Positions 11,590-23,222 of a stretch of DNA of 64,000 nucleotides are shown here, piece after piece. Below the pieces are notes generated by a model. That model ran no database searches. It had not been told where the DNA came from and worked only from the letters and a program-made list of their open reading frames with translations. The stretch spans positions 124,001 to 188,000 of the forward strand of contig JABYQN010000018.1 in assembly GCA_022606135.1 (NCBI GenBank), given 5' to 3'. Made by a program: the position numbers and the translations under genes. The stretch is from Fomes fomentarius. Its lineage: Eukaryota; Basidiomycota; Agaricomycetes; Polyporales; Polyporaceae. Position 1 is the first letter of the stretch. Each line of letters begins with the position of its first letter.

Positions 11590-13300
11590 GAAACTGACAT
11601 CACGACCCATCTGAACACGACCGGAGATAGCTCGCGTCTGCAGTATGCGATGACGTCGTCCGGCCTCTCAAGCTCTTCCGCAGGCGTCCCTGTGTGCTCA
11701 GCTGCCCCACGGTGAGTTCACGAAGCTCTCGTATATCGAGCTCACCAGATCCTTGGTCAACTAACTGCAAACGATCATGGATACACGACGGCTCCGCCGC
11801 CTCGTCCGTTGGAGCAACAGCAGCGCAGTACGGAGTTTATGAAAGGCGCAGCCCACTCTTCCCCGAACCACTCACGCGCTCCCCGACCACCGAACTCTTG
11901 CTGGTGGCCTACCGGCGGGACGTCGACCGGCCATTGACACGAGGAGAGATGCATCTCCCGAGTGCCGATCGGTCACTTGTATGTCGATCGCCACCCAGGC
12001 TTCTAGCTTCTAACTCATTACGAACAAGCATTCCTCGTGTCCGCAACCAGTAGGTCTATCGTCTGGCCTCTGGAGGTCTCGACAGTGCCCCAGCGAACAC
12101 ATGGCCTACGCAAGACGCGCCCTGCCGGCCGGCGAGCTGTGTGTTTGTGAGTCCCAGGATTCGCAGGACAAACCGCAAGTGACTCGGCCAGCTCTTTGTC
12201 ATGCTTCTGCTTCGTCCGCCACTGCATCTGTGCAGGCAAGCTCCGTCATCGTCGCACCAAGAGTCGATGCTCACAGTGTAACATCTGCCACCCGTGCATT
12301 CTCAGCAGAGACGAGGCTGTCACATGATGGTTAGTGAGTCCCTCTTCGCAGTCCACACACCAGATCACTCACATGATATCTTCGGAGTGTAGAGACCAGG
12401 ATTTGAGCTCGCTGATCACTCGCATAATCACGTGTACGTATCGAAATATATTCAAACGCTAGCGTACGTACATACTGCCCTTGCGCGCACACGCGCTGTA
12501 CATATCATATCGTGCATGCTGTCGGCACGGCTCACGGCAACTTGAAGGATACGAGACGGCAGGTCACGGCACACATCTCGCGACCGCATCCTGCCGTCTC
12601 CTATCTCCTCGTCATCCTACAGTGCCTCAGGCTCGTGGCCGCTGTTCGCCGGATGCCGTCCTGGATGCTCTCCGACCGCGGCGACTGGCACGTGCTGTGT
12701 CGTTCCGAGCTCATGCTCGCCGTCGCTGAGACCGCTGGGCTTGCAGCGGGCTCGGTGGACGAGCGGAGTTAATGGCCTATGCGCAAACTTGTGTTAACAC
12801 ATATGTATGACACCTGAGAGACGGTCCGGACGATGCAGTGCCGTCGACGTGTGCCAGCGTGGTCGCTCCATCGGGGCATCGGTAATTTCCTTGTCTACGG
12901 CGCGAAAGAGCAAGAGGAGACACGACTGGCTATCCATCCGGTAGCTGTTTTGGTCGACGAAATGTACTCCCGAGTCAAAGGAGACGCAGTGACACAGCGT
13001 GTTGAGCCATTCAAAGGCTCTGTGTTCACCCGTGCCATCAGCACGAGATGCAGCCCACGTTTGCATGCGAAGATAGAACTCACAGTTCACGCGATTGCAT
13101 GCAGCTACGTATACGTGTTTGAGTCAGTGAAAGCGGACGAGGTCGGACTTGGATGTCCGGCAGGAACGTTAATGAGTCGATTCCGGCGTTCGAGTCCCTT
13201 CGGACTACGCGGAAATCGCTCGTTCCCTGTCGCGACTGGGCCGGACGACTGGCCGGAGCGATGATGGCGGCGAGTTGGAAGGACACTGGTCGAGTCTGGA
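11590..13300. other. Gene-free region
   Basis: No open frame here shows a motif, consistent splicing or a family I know. Parts (12480-12770) have open frames on the plus strand, but they look like chance ORFs in GC-rich DNA. Confidence 0.4.
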
Positions 13301-14460
13301 TGTCATATGTCAGTGAAATTGCATCAGAGGTCGAATTTGCGACCGACGCAGATCGTCGCACGACTGGCCGCAGAGGATGCAAGATGCTCAACGCTATCTG
13401 TCAGTGTCCATCAGCTTCCGATCGGACGCGGACTCGCTAAGACATGGCAACGTGGCTTACCGGACTGTCTGCAGCGTTGAGGACACTCGTCGATGTGCCG
13501 TCCGTATCCGTGCATTGTCCGACACTCTCCGGACTCGGGCTGAGGTGGTTTGGATGCCGGCCGGTGTGTGCGGAGGGCGGAGGGCGGAGGGCGGAGGGCG
13601 GAGGGCGGAGGGCGAACGGGGGATGTCCATTGCGAGAAGGCGAAGGTGCGGAGTCACTGGTGTACATTCTGGCCAGAGCACAGTCCAGTTGTTGCTCACT
13701 GGTCCAAGCTTCAGAACAGATCTTGCGGATGATGCTGATGTCGTGGGACATACGTGTCAATGAAATTGCGTCTAAAGTCGAATCTTTCGACTGACGGCGA
13801 TCGTTGCGAGAACGACCGCACAAATGTTCAATGCTGCCTGTAAGGGTCACTTAGCTTGCGATTGGACGCGGATTCGCTGAGATATGGCCAATATGGGTGC
13901 TTACCAGACACATGATGCTGTCCGCGCTGTGCCGTCCGTAAGCGACACTCTCCAGACTCGGTCTGGGGTGGTTTGAATGCCGGCCGGTGCGTGCAGAGGG
14001 CAGACGGGCGGGAATGTTATATTGGGTGTCGAAAACGGGCTGTTGAGCGCGACTTGGATACCGGGGGGAGGCCGGACGAGTTGGTAGGTGTTCGTGCATG
14101 CACGGCCAGCACAGCAGTGATCGTGCTTTGAGACTGCGTGGAGGCGACTCCGGCCTGGCGCCATACCGCATCATGTGTGTGAGCTGGAGGACGATAGAAC
14201 ATCTGAGACGACTCACCGGCCGGCCGTCTGTCCTGGCCACGTCAGTGTTCGTGCCCGACGGCGAGCAGTGGGAGTACTACCTCCCTGCCGGGCGCTGGAC
14301 GCCATTATTCCACCCGTCACATGCGCAGTCGTTCGTGGAATGTGTAAGATCGCAGATCGTTGCGAGAGCGGCTGGGGATGACGCGAAATGTTGAACGCTG
14401 CTTGGGATGGCCAATCGGGTGCAGATTGGACGGACATTCGCTGAGATATGGTGATTCCCG
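13300..14460. repeat. Decayed tandem array, three diverged units of about 450-560 bp
   Basis: Three blocks repeat in the same order. One block (13311, 13757) shares GAAATTGC followed by GTCGAAT. The next (13347, 13798, 14353) shares GATCGT and an AACGCT/AATGCT motif. The next (13420, 13864, 14424) shares GATTGGACG/GATCGGACG then TTCGCTGAGATATGG or its variants. Another (13490, 13930, 14510) shares GACACTCTCC..GACTCGG and GATGCCGGCCGGTG. Spacing is about 450 bp between units 1 and 2, and about 555 bp between units 2 and 3. No ORF is conserved across units, so this is probably non-coding repeat DNA. Confidence 0.6.
13571..13612. repeat. 7-bp minisatellite, six perfect copies
   Basis: The heptamer CGGAGGG is repeated six times without interruption, then fades into CGAACGGG. 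It lies inside unit 1 of the larger array; unit 2 has only a short related GAGGGCAGACGGGCGG stretch at the same place. The purine strand is G-run rich and might form a quadruplex. Confidence 0.9.
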
Positions 14461-15996
14461 TCCGCCGCGAGCAGGACGCTGTCTCGTCCGTTTCCGTCTA
14501 TCGTTCGGGGCTCTCCAGACTCGGACGGGCACGGACGTTGGTTCTGGTCTCGAACATGAGCGTCGTTTTGAACGTCCACTTCTGGTCCGGACGAGACCCG
14601 GACATCTTGCGCAGGTGTTGGTGCATGCGTGTAGACAGTGTTTGAGGGCGTGAGGACACGAACGAATGAAGTACGAGAGGATTGTGTGGCGGCTCAGGCG
14701 GGATCGCGGGTGATCAGGCTCTGGAGTCGAGGAGACACGACAGCGGCCGGCAGAGAGCATACATCCCGCATTGACGGACTGTATGTGAGGCGGCAGACGA
14801 CGGTTCGAGTATGTACGAGCGGTCGCGGTCGCGGTCAAGTTATTGACGATCGGGCAGCGAAGATGTCGCACTTGAAGGCGAGATTCGGACGAGGACGAGA
14901 TGGATGTTGGTTTCAACATCCATGTCGTGCGGGCACACTGCTCAATGGATACTGGAACAAAGAAAGACGTACCTGGGCCGTCCGACAGCGGTCGGACTCG
15001 GAGAGCACGGGCTGCCTGTGTGTGATTTGTGACCTAGAGGGTACTGATTAGAACGGAAGGCAGGGCAGCGCGCTGACGGAGTTGAGGTGATTGAAGGAGC
15101 AGTGAGGAGGAAGAGCGAGGAGCGAGAGGAATCGTGGCCAACAGCCAAATGATGATGCAGATGATGATGCAGTCGACCTGGAGCGTAATACGTCATCGGT
15201 CAGAGTATGTTCCAGGTTCACACCGTACGAGGATGAACCAACAACAGTACTGGTCTGCACTGGGGATCACAGCAATTGAGTGAGTACTGTACAGCTGAAA
15301 GCGAAACCTCAACATAGTTTCGAGTCCTGTATGTCATTGCTCAGTGCACCTGAGGTTCCTAGAGTCATCATCGTACACCCGCCCGCAACTTGCGACTACT
15401 CAGAAAATCCTATCCATACAGCTACCCTCGATTCGCCGAGCGGCGCGACGCTGCGGAAGAACATTTTTGAAGGGCATCTCTTCTCCATGCTCGTTCATGC
15501 CAACATGCCGAGCATCAAGCAGAGACACCCTCGCTCGCGCGCGGAACGAACCCGCACGGCAGCACAGCACCAGGCGGGGGCGCGACGCGCGCGCGGAATT
15601 CGGCCGCCTAATCGACCATGCGCGCCCACGTGGCACCGCACGCAGGAAGTGCGTGTTCACCCACTCGATGAACCGTTCCTACGTCGTTTTTCGTTATTCG
15701 TTATTTATCTCATTTATTCCGATTTTTGCGACGTGTTTTTCCATTTTCCATTTTCCATTTTCGCGATCGGTTTGTCCGTTTTACCGGTTGTGACCATTGT
15801 GTGGCAGTTCCGTCCTACCGGGCGCGTAAGAGTGCGATCGAGGGATGCGCAGCGGTGGGTTTGATGATCGCGGCGCGGTGCGGAGTCGGCGTAGAGGCGG
15901 AAGGAGGGCGCGTTTAACGATGTCGACGGTGAGCAACCGGCCGTGAAGGTGTCGACGATGTGGCGTCGAGGGGGAGGGTTGCCAGGGGGATCACAT
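14461..15996. other. Gene-free region
   Basis: No supported gene. 15722-15766 contains a T-rich simple stretch with CCATTTT repeated three times. Open frames on both strands lack motifs and do not join by plausible introns. Confidence 0.4.
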
Positions 15997-17475
15997 TCAG
16001 AACGTTGAAACGTTGAAAAAATGAAGAAGTGAATTTAGGGGGAGATAGTGAATTAAAACAGGGCACTGAGCGTTAGTGTGAATGGGAAGACTTTTGACGA
16101 GCATCAACACAACGTGCGGGCGGCTGCATATGTAGTGTAGGTCGCACGTCAATGATGAGACACACGAGTGCAGGAGAATCACGTACCCGCTGACATCGGG
16201 GTGTATTGTGATTGGGAAGATGAAGTTCTCTTCCTCCCTGTAGGCCGAAGAGTTCAAAATCAGCAAACAATCACGAAGAGTATAGATAGCGCATCGTGGG
16301 CATGCGACAGATAGAATGCGTATGACCTGTACAAGTACGTGAACATGTCCTTCCAAAGCTGCTCCACGTCCCGTGCGTTGACCTATGTACGCACGACAAT
16401 TCAGTGGATACGCGCCAAGACTTCACACAACTCGAACGACGTACCCATCCATGAGAGTTGGGGCTAGACTTGATAAACCTAGGACACGGCAAGCTATCAA
16501 CATCGCATTACTGCATGCATGCCCTGCATGGAGACCTACATCATGGGCGGCAAGTCGTCGAGGTACCAGTTGGCAGGAATTTCGACCAGACCTGTTTCTT
16601 TGCCCCTGACGAGCGGCTTCATCCACGTCTCTGCCTTCGCCTTGTAGTCGATCTTGTTCCAGAGGTCCTGGTCGCGCAGGTAGAAGGCTTGGGAGCTGCA
16701 TCGCGCGCAATGGCGTAAGATCGTGCCGAATGCCGTCCACGATGTCGGGTACTTACTCGTGAGCCATGATGGGATGGTCTAGATTACACAGCCGGTGAGG
16801 ACAAACATTCACAAGCAGACGCGAACCGACATAACTCACCATACTCTATCCCCTTGTCGAGTAGCAGCATCGTCCCTTCCTTGCTCGTTTCCCACCACGG
16901 CGCGACGCTGCCTTTGGGCGATACGCCGTTGTTGAACTCGGTGAGAAGCTGGTACGTGTGATCGAGTATGTCCTTCTGCTGCTCTAGAGACATCGCGACC
17001 GGATTCTCGTGCGAGTACCCGTGCAGCCCTCTGCACGTATACACGCGCGCGCCATCAGCAGACTGGACCCGCGAACCTCAAATTCGACCACACGGAACGC
17101 ACGCACATCTCATGTCCGGCGTCCCGTACAGCAGCCATCTGTTCCGGAAACGTCTCCAAGCTGCGTCCTGACAATTGCAAAGTTCCCATGGGGCATTTCA
17201 TTTCGCGAGATACGTGGCAGAGCAGGGTAGGGTGCACCCCGGGCGCACCTGGGATGAACCATGTCGTCTTGATGCCGTACTTGGCGAAGAGCTTGAGCAA
17301 GCGAGGTGTTCCGACCTCCCCGGCATAGACTCCCTATGCGATGATCACGACAGCAGTAAATACACGAGGGGGTTTGGGAAGTATCCGAGGTTGAGAGGGA
17401 GGGCAACGCTCAGCATGGCATCAGAGACTTACTCGAGAGATGTCAAGCGGGGAGTCTTCACCTCTGTACGAGCCC
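15997..17475 (-). pseudogene. Polysaccharide deacetylase (NodB/PuuE-like), both ends lost
   Basis: Nine internal and terminal exons join in phase: from about 17475 to 17433, then 17249-17333, 17107-17167, 16840-17030, 16757-16778, 16540-16695, 16445-16478, 16327-16382 and 16187-16237, with a last piece at 15997-16123. The product matches the fungal PuuE/allantoinase-like branch of the NodB deacetylases: [65 protein letters not shown] and FIFPITIHPDVSGRPHVV. The HGYSHEN metal-binding motif is present. The N-terminal exon that should carry the catalytic Asp motif (VDVDAV-type) cannot be found: sequence upstream of DSPLDISR is unrelated and needs a 2-bp shift. The C-terminus diverges after VVLML. 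The product is therefore probably inactive. An unrecognised alternative first exon cannot be excluded. Confidence 0.75.
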
Positions 17476-18093
17476 AACCTTGTTCCCAAGGCATGAATTC
17501 AACATGATGCGTGGCATGCGTGCAGTGTCTGGTTCTGCAGGTGAGGATCGCTGGGGTCAAGAAGGAAGGTAGGTGGAGATGACCAGATATCGTATGAGAA
17601 GAATCTAAAGGCACCGTGACGGGGCTCCGTGGACTGACCCGGGCGTGACATCCTGTGGAGAATCTCAATTATAATATCCAGAAGAACTTCTTTCCGTTGG
17701 CGCCGGATCAACATGACTGAATGCCACGATGACATGGTTGATAGAGCTTCACATAAGCTCACGCTCCCCGGGGTGTATCCTACTCCGTCGCTCACGAGTG
17801 CGTTATCATATACAGTACTCAACACGAAGCTGATCGATTTCTCTTCTAGACCTTGTCTTCTCATGCTTGTGCACTCAGGCGCCCCTAAGAAGTCTCTGAG
17901 CGTCCGCTCGCCCGCTTACGCTCCAAGTCGACCAGATGTACTATATGCGGGAATGCTCGACATCCAGTTCGATTAGAGATTTGCAAAGCAGCCTTATCAT
18001 CACCGCTCGTGGCATATCGACGGGGCTTCCAGCCGCCCGATAACCTTCTCTTCTTCTCCCTCTTCTCGCAAATCCTTTGCTCTCCGCGCACCG
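17476..18093. other. Spacer upstream of deacetylase and permease remnants
   Basis: A minus-strand open frame (17499-17864) exists but does not resemble the N-terminus of a deacetylase. The segment also holds the 5' flank of the divergent permease gene. No motif is recognised. Confidence 0.4.
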
Positions 18094-20300
18094 ATGTCAG
18101 ACGAAGAAAAGCGGACGACGGCCTCCACAGTGGCAGAAGAAGAGTCTCATCATGGAGGAGCCCTGAAGGCTCTGAAGCACGCTGACGACGCGCTCCTGGC
18201 AACGCTGGGTTATCGAAGCGAGTTCAGACGCGAGTTTTCCGTATGTCTCTGCTCTGGGTGTGCCCTGCTCCGTACTCTCTGCGTCCCGCTGACGCTATGT
18301 GCATTTTACGCAGCTCATCGAGACAATCGCATTCGCGTTTTCGATCATGGGCGTCGTCGCATCCGTATCCTCAACAATGTACTTACCACTCATCTCCGGT
18401 ACGTCTCGTAACATATTCTCAGTCTACCCTGGTCTCGTCACAGACTCGCTCGCGGAGCTAACATCGGCGATGCCGTACGTCTCTTCCCCTGACTCAATGG
18501 TCAGGTTCCAAACATGGTCTGAGTGGTGCACTGGTTCTCTACCTCCGTTTAGAACAAGTGCAGGGCTGTACTACTTCTCCGCCAAGCTGGCTCCGCCGCG
18601 CTGGGCTCCGCTCGCCAGTTGGATCACCGGATGGGCGAACATCACCGGCCAGGTCTCCCTAGTGTGTTCTATCGACTTCACATGGTGCGCACATTGTGTG
18701 CGTTCATCAGGACAGTGAGTCGTGCTGACCCGACTTGGTGGTCGCTCTAGTGCTCAGATGATCACCACTGCGCTCTTCGTGGGCTCCGACGGCGCCATTG
18801 ACTTAGGCGCGGGGCCGACGTTCGGAATCCTGCTTGTTATCTTGTTCACGCACGGGCTTGTGTACTCGGCGGCTACGGCGGTCATCGCTCGGTTGAACAT
18901 ATTCTATGTCATCGTGAACGGTGAGCTTTGGCATCCGAATACATATCGCCGGTAGTGATGGGGAAAGGGCAGTTGGGACGACTATCGCTGCCATCGTCGC
19001 CCTGCTGGTATGTAGCGGCGACCGGAGGGTCTCCACGAGCACAGCGTTCACAATGTACGGAGATCACACCGGATGGTCCGATAGTACGTCCCAAGTTCCG
19101 TTCCTTCGCAGGCTGAACATGACGGTTGTTCAGACGCATGGGCGTTCCTACTCGCCTTCACCGCGTCGATGTAGACCTTGACTGGATGTACGATCCTCAC
19201 CACTCATTCACTATATCTGTGTTCTCCACTCACTCCTCCCTACCTTCCATAGACGACTCTGCTGCGCACATCTCGGAAGAGACTTCCGGGGCAGCCCGCG
19301 CCGCACCAATAGCAATCCTGGTCGGAGTCGGCGCAACAGCTTCCCTCGGCTGGCTACTCTACATCGCAGCCTCCTTCGCGGCCGCATCCATACCCGACCT
19401 TCTCGCTTCGCCTCTCCCATTGCCCATGGGCCAGCTCTTCCTCGATGTACTTGGCAAGCGGAGCATGCTCGCGATATGGAGTCACATAATCGTCGTGCAG
19501 TACGTCACCGGTGCCGCGCAGGGCGTCGACGCGTCGCGCGTGGTGTTTGCGTTTGCCAGGGATATTGCGCTGCCTGGGTCCAGGTGGTGGAAGAAGATGC
19601 ACCCGTACTCCAGGATGCCAGTGAACGCGTTTTGGCTGGTCATGGTGCTCTCCGCAATCTGTGGGCTGCTCGGCTTCTCGGAGACCGCGCTATCTTCGCT
19701 CGCAGGGTGCGTCTTACTATCTTCCAGGACCATGTTTTCCTTGCGGCTTGTCTCTGAGGTTTGCATGTGTACGTGAGATACTGATAACCTGCTCACGACA
19801 GAGCTGCGGTCATCGGGCTGTACACGTCCTACGTCACGCCGATCTTCCTCCGGATAACTTCGGGGCGCGATAAGCTACAGCCCGGGCCGTTCTAGCTGGG
19901 AAGGTGGTACATGCCCATCGGGATCGTCGCGGTCGCGTGGGTGAGCGTGCTCCTCATGTTCCCGCCAGAGGTCCATCCGACCCCTGAGACGATGAGTACG
20001 TGCAGCGTGTTCTGTACTGCATGTGGCTGGAGGAGTGCGCTGACTGCATTCGTGACAGATTACGCGGTCGTGCTCATCATGGCCGTGTTTGTATTCGCGT
20101 CACTGCCGTGGATATTCTCGGCGCGCAAGTGGTTCAAAGGTCCTGTTCGAACTGTAGAACAGGGTCCAAGAGCCGCATCTGAGGGCGCATCTGACGAGAA
20201 ACCTGAGACGAAGGAGGCATCTCGTGTCGACGAGGGCGAGGTATTAGATGAGACCCACACTCTGGTTGAGCTGGTCTGTGGAAAAGTCGTTGTTATATAG
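18094..20300 (+). pseudogene. Amino-acid/GABA permease (APC superfamily), disrupted
   Basis: The start ATG at 18094 gives a hydrophilic N-terminus (MSDEEKRTT) followed by the typical DALLATLGYRSEFRREFS. Later exons encode membrane segments of a GABA-permease-like transporter: LIETIAFAFSIMGVVAS, TSAGLYYFSAKLAPPRWAPLASW, ITGWANITGQVS, DASRVVFAFARDIALPGSRWW and YAVVLIMAVFVFASLPWIF. About ten short introns are recognisable. Three lesions stand out. A deletion near 18430 removes most of the helix between LIS and AELTSAMP. TAG at 19172-19174 replaces the Trp of the family's MWTLTGY motif. TAG at 19893-19895 stands where the family has Ser, before LGRWYMPIG. The last exon ends in an acidic tail and a stop at 20298-20300. 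The family imports amino acids or GABA at the plasma or vacuolar membrane. This copy should not make a working transporter. Confidence 0.85.
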
Positions 20301-20641
20301 AACGTCATTTACTACGGGTTAGACGGCGATACGTACTCATAACTCGGGAAGAACGTCCTCATATGCATGTTGTACAGCGTGCAATCCTTCATTTTCTTCC
20401 CTAGAGGAAGGACAGGATAGAATAGCCCGCCATGGATCCTCGCGGCAGCGAAACACGTGACCGCGATGCATGACGCGCCCATTACATCATCGGGCAACTT
20501 GTACATCCGATCCTATTGTCCTCTTCTTTCTCATCCTCTGCCACTTTCATTGACCTGCGCACCTCTTGACTTCCCTGATTCCTGGGCTTGTACCTCTCAC
20601 ATTCCAGGGTAATCCCAGGCCAAGTCTTAGTCACAGCAACC

Positions 20642-21875
20642 ATGAGCCACGATGATCGCCCATGGAACTCGGAAGAGCACTATGTCATGATCGAGCCGAA
20701 CCTCAAGTTCCTGCTCATGTTTCCGTAGTCGCGCGCCCCTGCCGTGGTACGCGCGGCTACCTCCCAGACCTATAAAGCCAGGTCCTCCGCCTGTGAGTCC
20801 TCCGAAGTATTGGCAAGGATGATCCACTGCTCTTCGTCCTATCACATATGTCGGTCAAGACTCAAATGGTAGTATCACTGACTGACTGTTATGGATGGAA
20901 TATGCAGGACAAGCTTCGCTTCACCTCCACCTGCAGCATTCACAACGCCTTCCAGCCCTGGGGCTGTCCATACATGCCAGCGGCCGCAGACGACCTCGAC
21001 TCCTTCCTGCAGACCTTCCTCCACGCGCTCCTCCTCCGCAGAGGCGAAGAGGTCGAAGATGTGCGCCATATCTACGATAAGCTTGGGAACCTAGACCTAC
21101 ACCTTCTGGGTCGGACCCGGGATGGTATCAGGGGAACGTTGTGGTGCTTGGGTGACGACGTGAAGAGAAAGGAGAGGAAGGAGAGGGAAAGGGCCAAGAA
21201 GGAGAAGGAGAAGGCGGAACGGGAGAAGACGATGGCAGAGGATTGCGACGCGGGCGGGGACGAGGATCCCGTCCGGGATGCGTCCTCTGCTGAATCCAAG
21301 CCAGACGAGCAAGCGACGGCGGAGGAGAACGAGGATGACTTGATAGGTCCTGTGGGCGTTGGCGCGATAGCGGAGGCACTGTACAAGCTCTTCGACATCA
21401 GCGCCGTCCAGATGGGTGTGGAGGACACCGCAACTAGAGGGCTGTGGAGGTATAAGGCGGATCAGCAATGGGAAAAGGCGAAGGTGCGCGCAGTCGAACA
21501 TTACAGTAAGCATCTCGAGGGCTGGGCACTGGTTAAGGAGGGTGCGGAGGCGTCTGAGAGGAGGAAGGCGGCGCGTAGGGCGAAGAAGGTCGCCGAGCAA
21601 GCGGAGAAGGAGACTGAGGTCGCGGAGAAGGAGACTGAGGTCGCGGAGAAGGAGACTGAGGTCGCGGAGTAAGAGTTGACAGGGAACGTCGCGGATGAGC
21701 AAAAGATGGAAACCGACGAAGATGCGGGACGCGTTGAGGGTGTGGACGGTGACGTGGATCATGCTACGCAAGAGCTACATGTGGTTCAAGCTGGCACGCA
21801 CGCACGATCTGAGTCAGCCAGTAACAGCTCAGACGCGCCTCCCAAGAAACGAGCGCGTGTAGACGGGGCTTGGTG
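20642..21875 (+). CDS. Unrecognised charged nuclear-type protein, interrupted by an in-frame stop
   Basis: A first exon may start at 20642 (MSHDDRPWNSEEHYVMIEP) and run to about 20725. A proline-rich exon reads WYARLPPRP..PPPVSPPKYWQG near 20745-20820. The main exon (about 20910-21672) encodes FQPWGCPYMPAAADDLDSFL, a Lys/Glu-rich coiled-coil stretch, a second folded-looking block (ALYKLFDISAVQMGVEDT) and three 7-residue repeats. TAA at 21670-21672 lies in frame; the same frame then stays open to 21875 and ends with an NLS-like PPKKRARV. The family is unknown to me. The stop may be a real C-terminus, or a nonsense mutation that removes the nuclear localisation signal. Confidence 0.45.
21601..21669 (+). 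repeat. 21-bp coding minisatellite
   Basis: Three perfect tandem copies of a 21-bp unit (21601-21663) plus six bases of a fourth encode (EKETEVA)n in the coiled-coil region. The in-frame TAA of the host ORF follows immediately, inside what would be the fourth copy. Confidence 0.9.
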
Positions 21876-21879
21876 AGTC

Positions 21880-22239
21880 TCAACGCGCAGGCTTGCTCTC
21901 ATCTACGCTCATACATGTAGATGCGACTCACTACAGATGCGTTCATATCAATGCAAGTCTGGGTGTCTATCACACACGGAAGGCCTCATCACCTCACCCC
22001 TGCTTTTCGTCCCTTTGCCTTCGTTTGGTCTCTGTAGTCCTCCCCAAACACGGCTACTGTCGTAAACGGCTTATGGCTTGGAGTGCAGTTATATAGTCGG
22101 ACGAACGGAGCTGGGCACTGCATGTGAAGAAAGCTGGGAAACACTCCCCGTCCATCTTATGCCCTTTTCTCTTGGCAAGGCTGCGAACTATAATTCTTGG
22201 GTACTAAGTATACAATGATCGTATGGTTTCGTCGTCATT
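21880..22239. other. Spacer
   Basis: No gene is supported. It is the shared 3' flank of the plus-strand charged protein and the minus-strand acidic-tail ORF. Confidence 0.4.
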
Positions 22240-22490
22240 CTACCAACGTCGGTTTCTCTTGGGCAGGGAAGGTTCGTCGTCGTCTTCTGACAATTCCTCG
22301 TCATCCTCGTCCTCGTCTTCATCAGAATCGAAACCTTCAAAAAGATCAAGATCGTCATGATCCATCCGCCGTGCACGAGGGGGGGGGGCTGGCTTGACCA
22401 TAGCCAACGGGAAAGAAGTCGTTGCGGTCCAGTGCGTTCATATACTTGCGCTCGTCCGTCAAGGAACTCGAGCCCATTGAGTCTACGAAT
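22240..22490 (-). pseudogene. C-terminal fragment of an acidic-tail protein with a homopolymer frameshift
   Basis: Reading leftward, one frame encodes AFVDSMGSSSLTDERKYMNA then LDRNDFFPVGYGQAS. A run of ten C (ten G on the plus strand, 22379-22388) follows, and a second frame continues with MDHDDLDLFEGFDSDEDED, a long Asp/Glu run and a basic end KRNRRW before TAG at 22240-22242. The run length puts the two halves out of frame by one or two bases. I do not recognise the family. The fragment begins abruptly at about 22490 without a clear acceptor. This could be a sequencing slip in the C run or true decay. Confidence 0.4.
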
Positions 22491-22700
22491 GCGAGGTGAA
22501 CACACTTCAAGCAAGGGGCGGTCGCGAAGGTCTATTCACCAAGAAGCCCATTCATGAACGAATTGTTATCATGTAAGCCACGACGCTGCTCGACCTCGTA
22601 TGCCTTGCCCTCCTTTAGCAGCCTACAGTCGCCCTTATGGGCTTCCGGCTTCCAATCTTCCTTCTGGCACTATATGCATCATGTGTCATTGGATTGTGCA

Positions 22701-23222
22701 CCAAGCCAGCTTTACTCTCCGCATCGACCGCTTCCAGTCCTCCTCCTCGGGATACAGCCCCGTCTTCGCATCCTTCTGCGGCGCATCCTCAATCAGCTGC
22801 GCCACGTCAAAGCTCGCGTCTCAGATATGGATCGATCGACGAAGGTTTGTCCCAGTCGAGGACCGAGAGCTGGACCTTGAACGTGGTCTCGTACCGCCGG
22901 ACGTGGAAGAGCATCTTCTCGTCCCACTGCGGATTCAGCGAGTGCCGTATGACGCGCGTCCGGAAGACCTCCTTTCCGAAGGAGACGACAACGAAGGGGT
23001 CCATGTCCCAGCCTGTGCGCGTCACTGGGAAGCGCATATGAACTCCTCCCTAGAACCAGCCAAATGGAGATAGAAGGGATGAGCACAATTTTTTTGAGCT
23101 TCGGTAGTTCCTCTGTGCTCTGGATCTCGAGCATGACGATACCAAGGATGTCATTCGCAGCATCAAAGCTGTAGTCCTTGCCCTTGGCAGCCCAAGACTG
23201 TCTGAATCTTGACTTTTGCTGC
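22701..23222 (-). pseudogene. Phosphatidylserine decarboxylase (PSD2-type) C2-domain fragment
   Basis: PSD2-type enzymes make phosphatidylethanolamine and carry N-terminal C2 domains. The fragment reads SRFRQSWAAKGKDYSFDAAN, then a C2 domain: GIVMLEIQSTEELPKLK, TRTGWDMDPFVVVSFGK, RVIRHSLNPQWDEKMLFHV and VQLSVLDWDKPSS. After a frame change near 22825 that also creates TGA, it continues as DASFDVAQLIEDAPQK and GLYPEEEDWK, then ends near 22701. An intron separates the first two C2 blocks, but its donor does not restore the frame cleanly. The EF-hand and catalytic decarboxylase regions are absent. The fragment is cut at both ends. Confidence 0.8.

Noticed and set aside
13457..13850. Open frames with repeated APPSALRP-type peptides on the minus strand
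   Set aside because: They are created by the CGGAGGG minisatellite, which stays open in all frames; not a protein repeat family.
21097..21771. 224-codon Leu/Arg-rich minus-strand frame
   Set aside because: It is antisense of the Lys/Glu-rich repeats of the plus-strand gene, including the 21-bp minisatellite.
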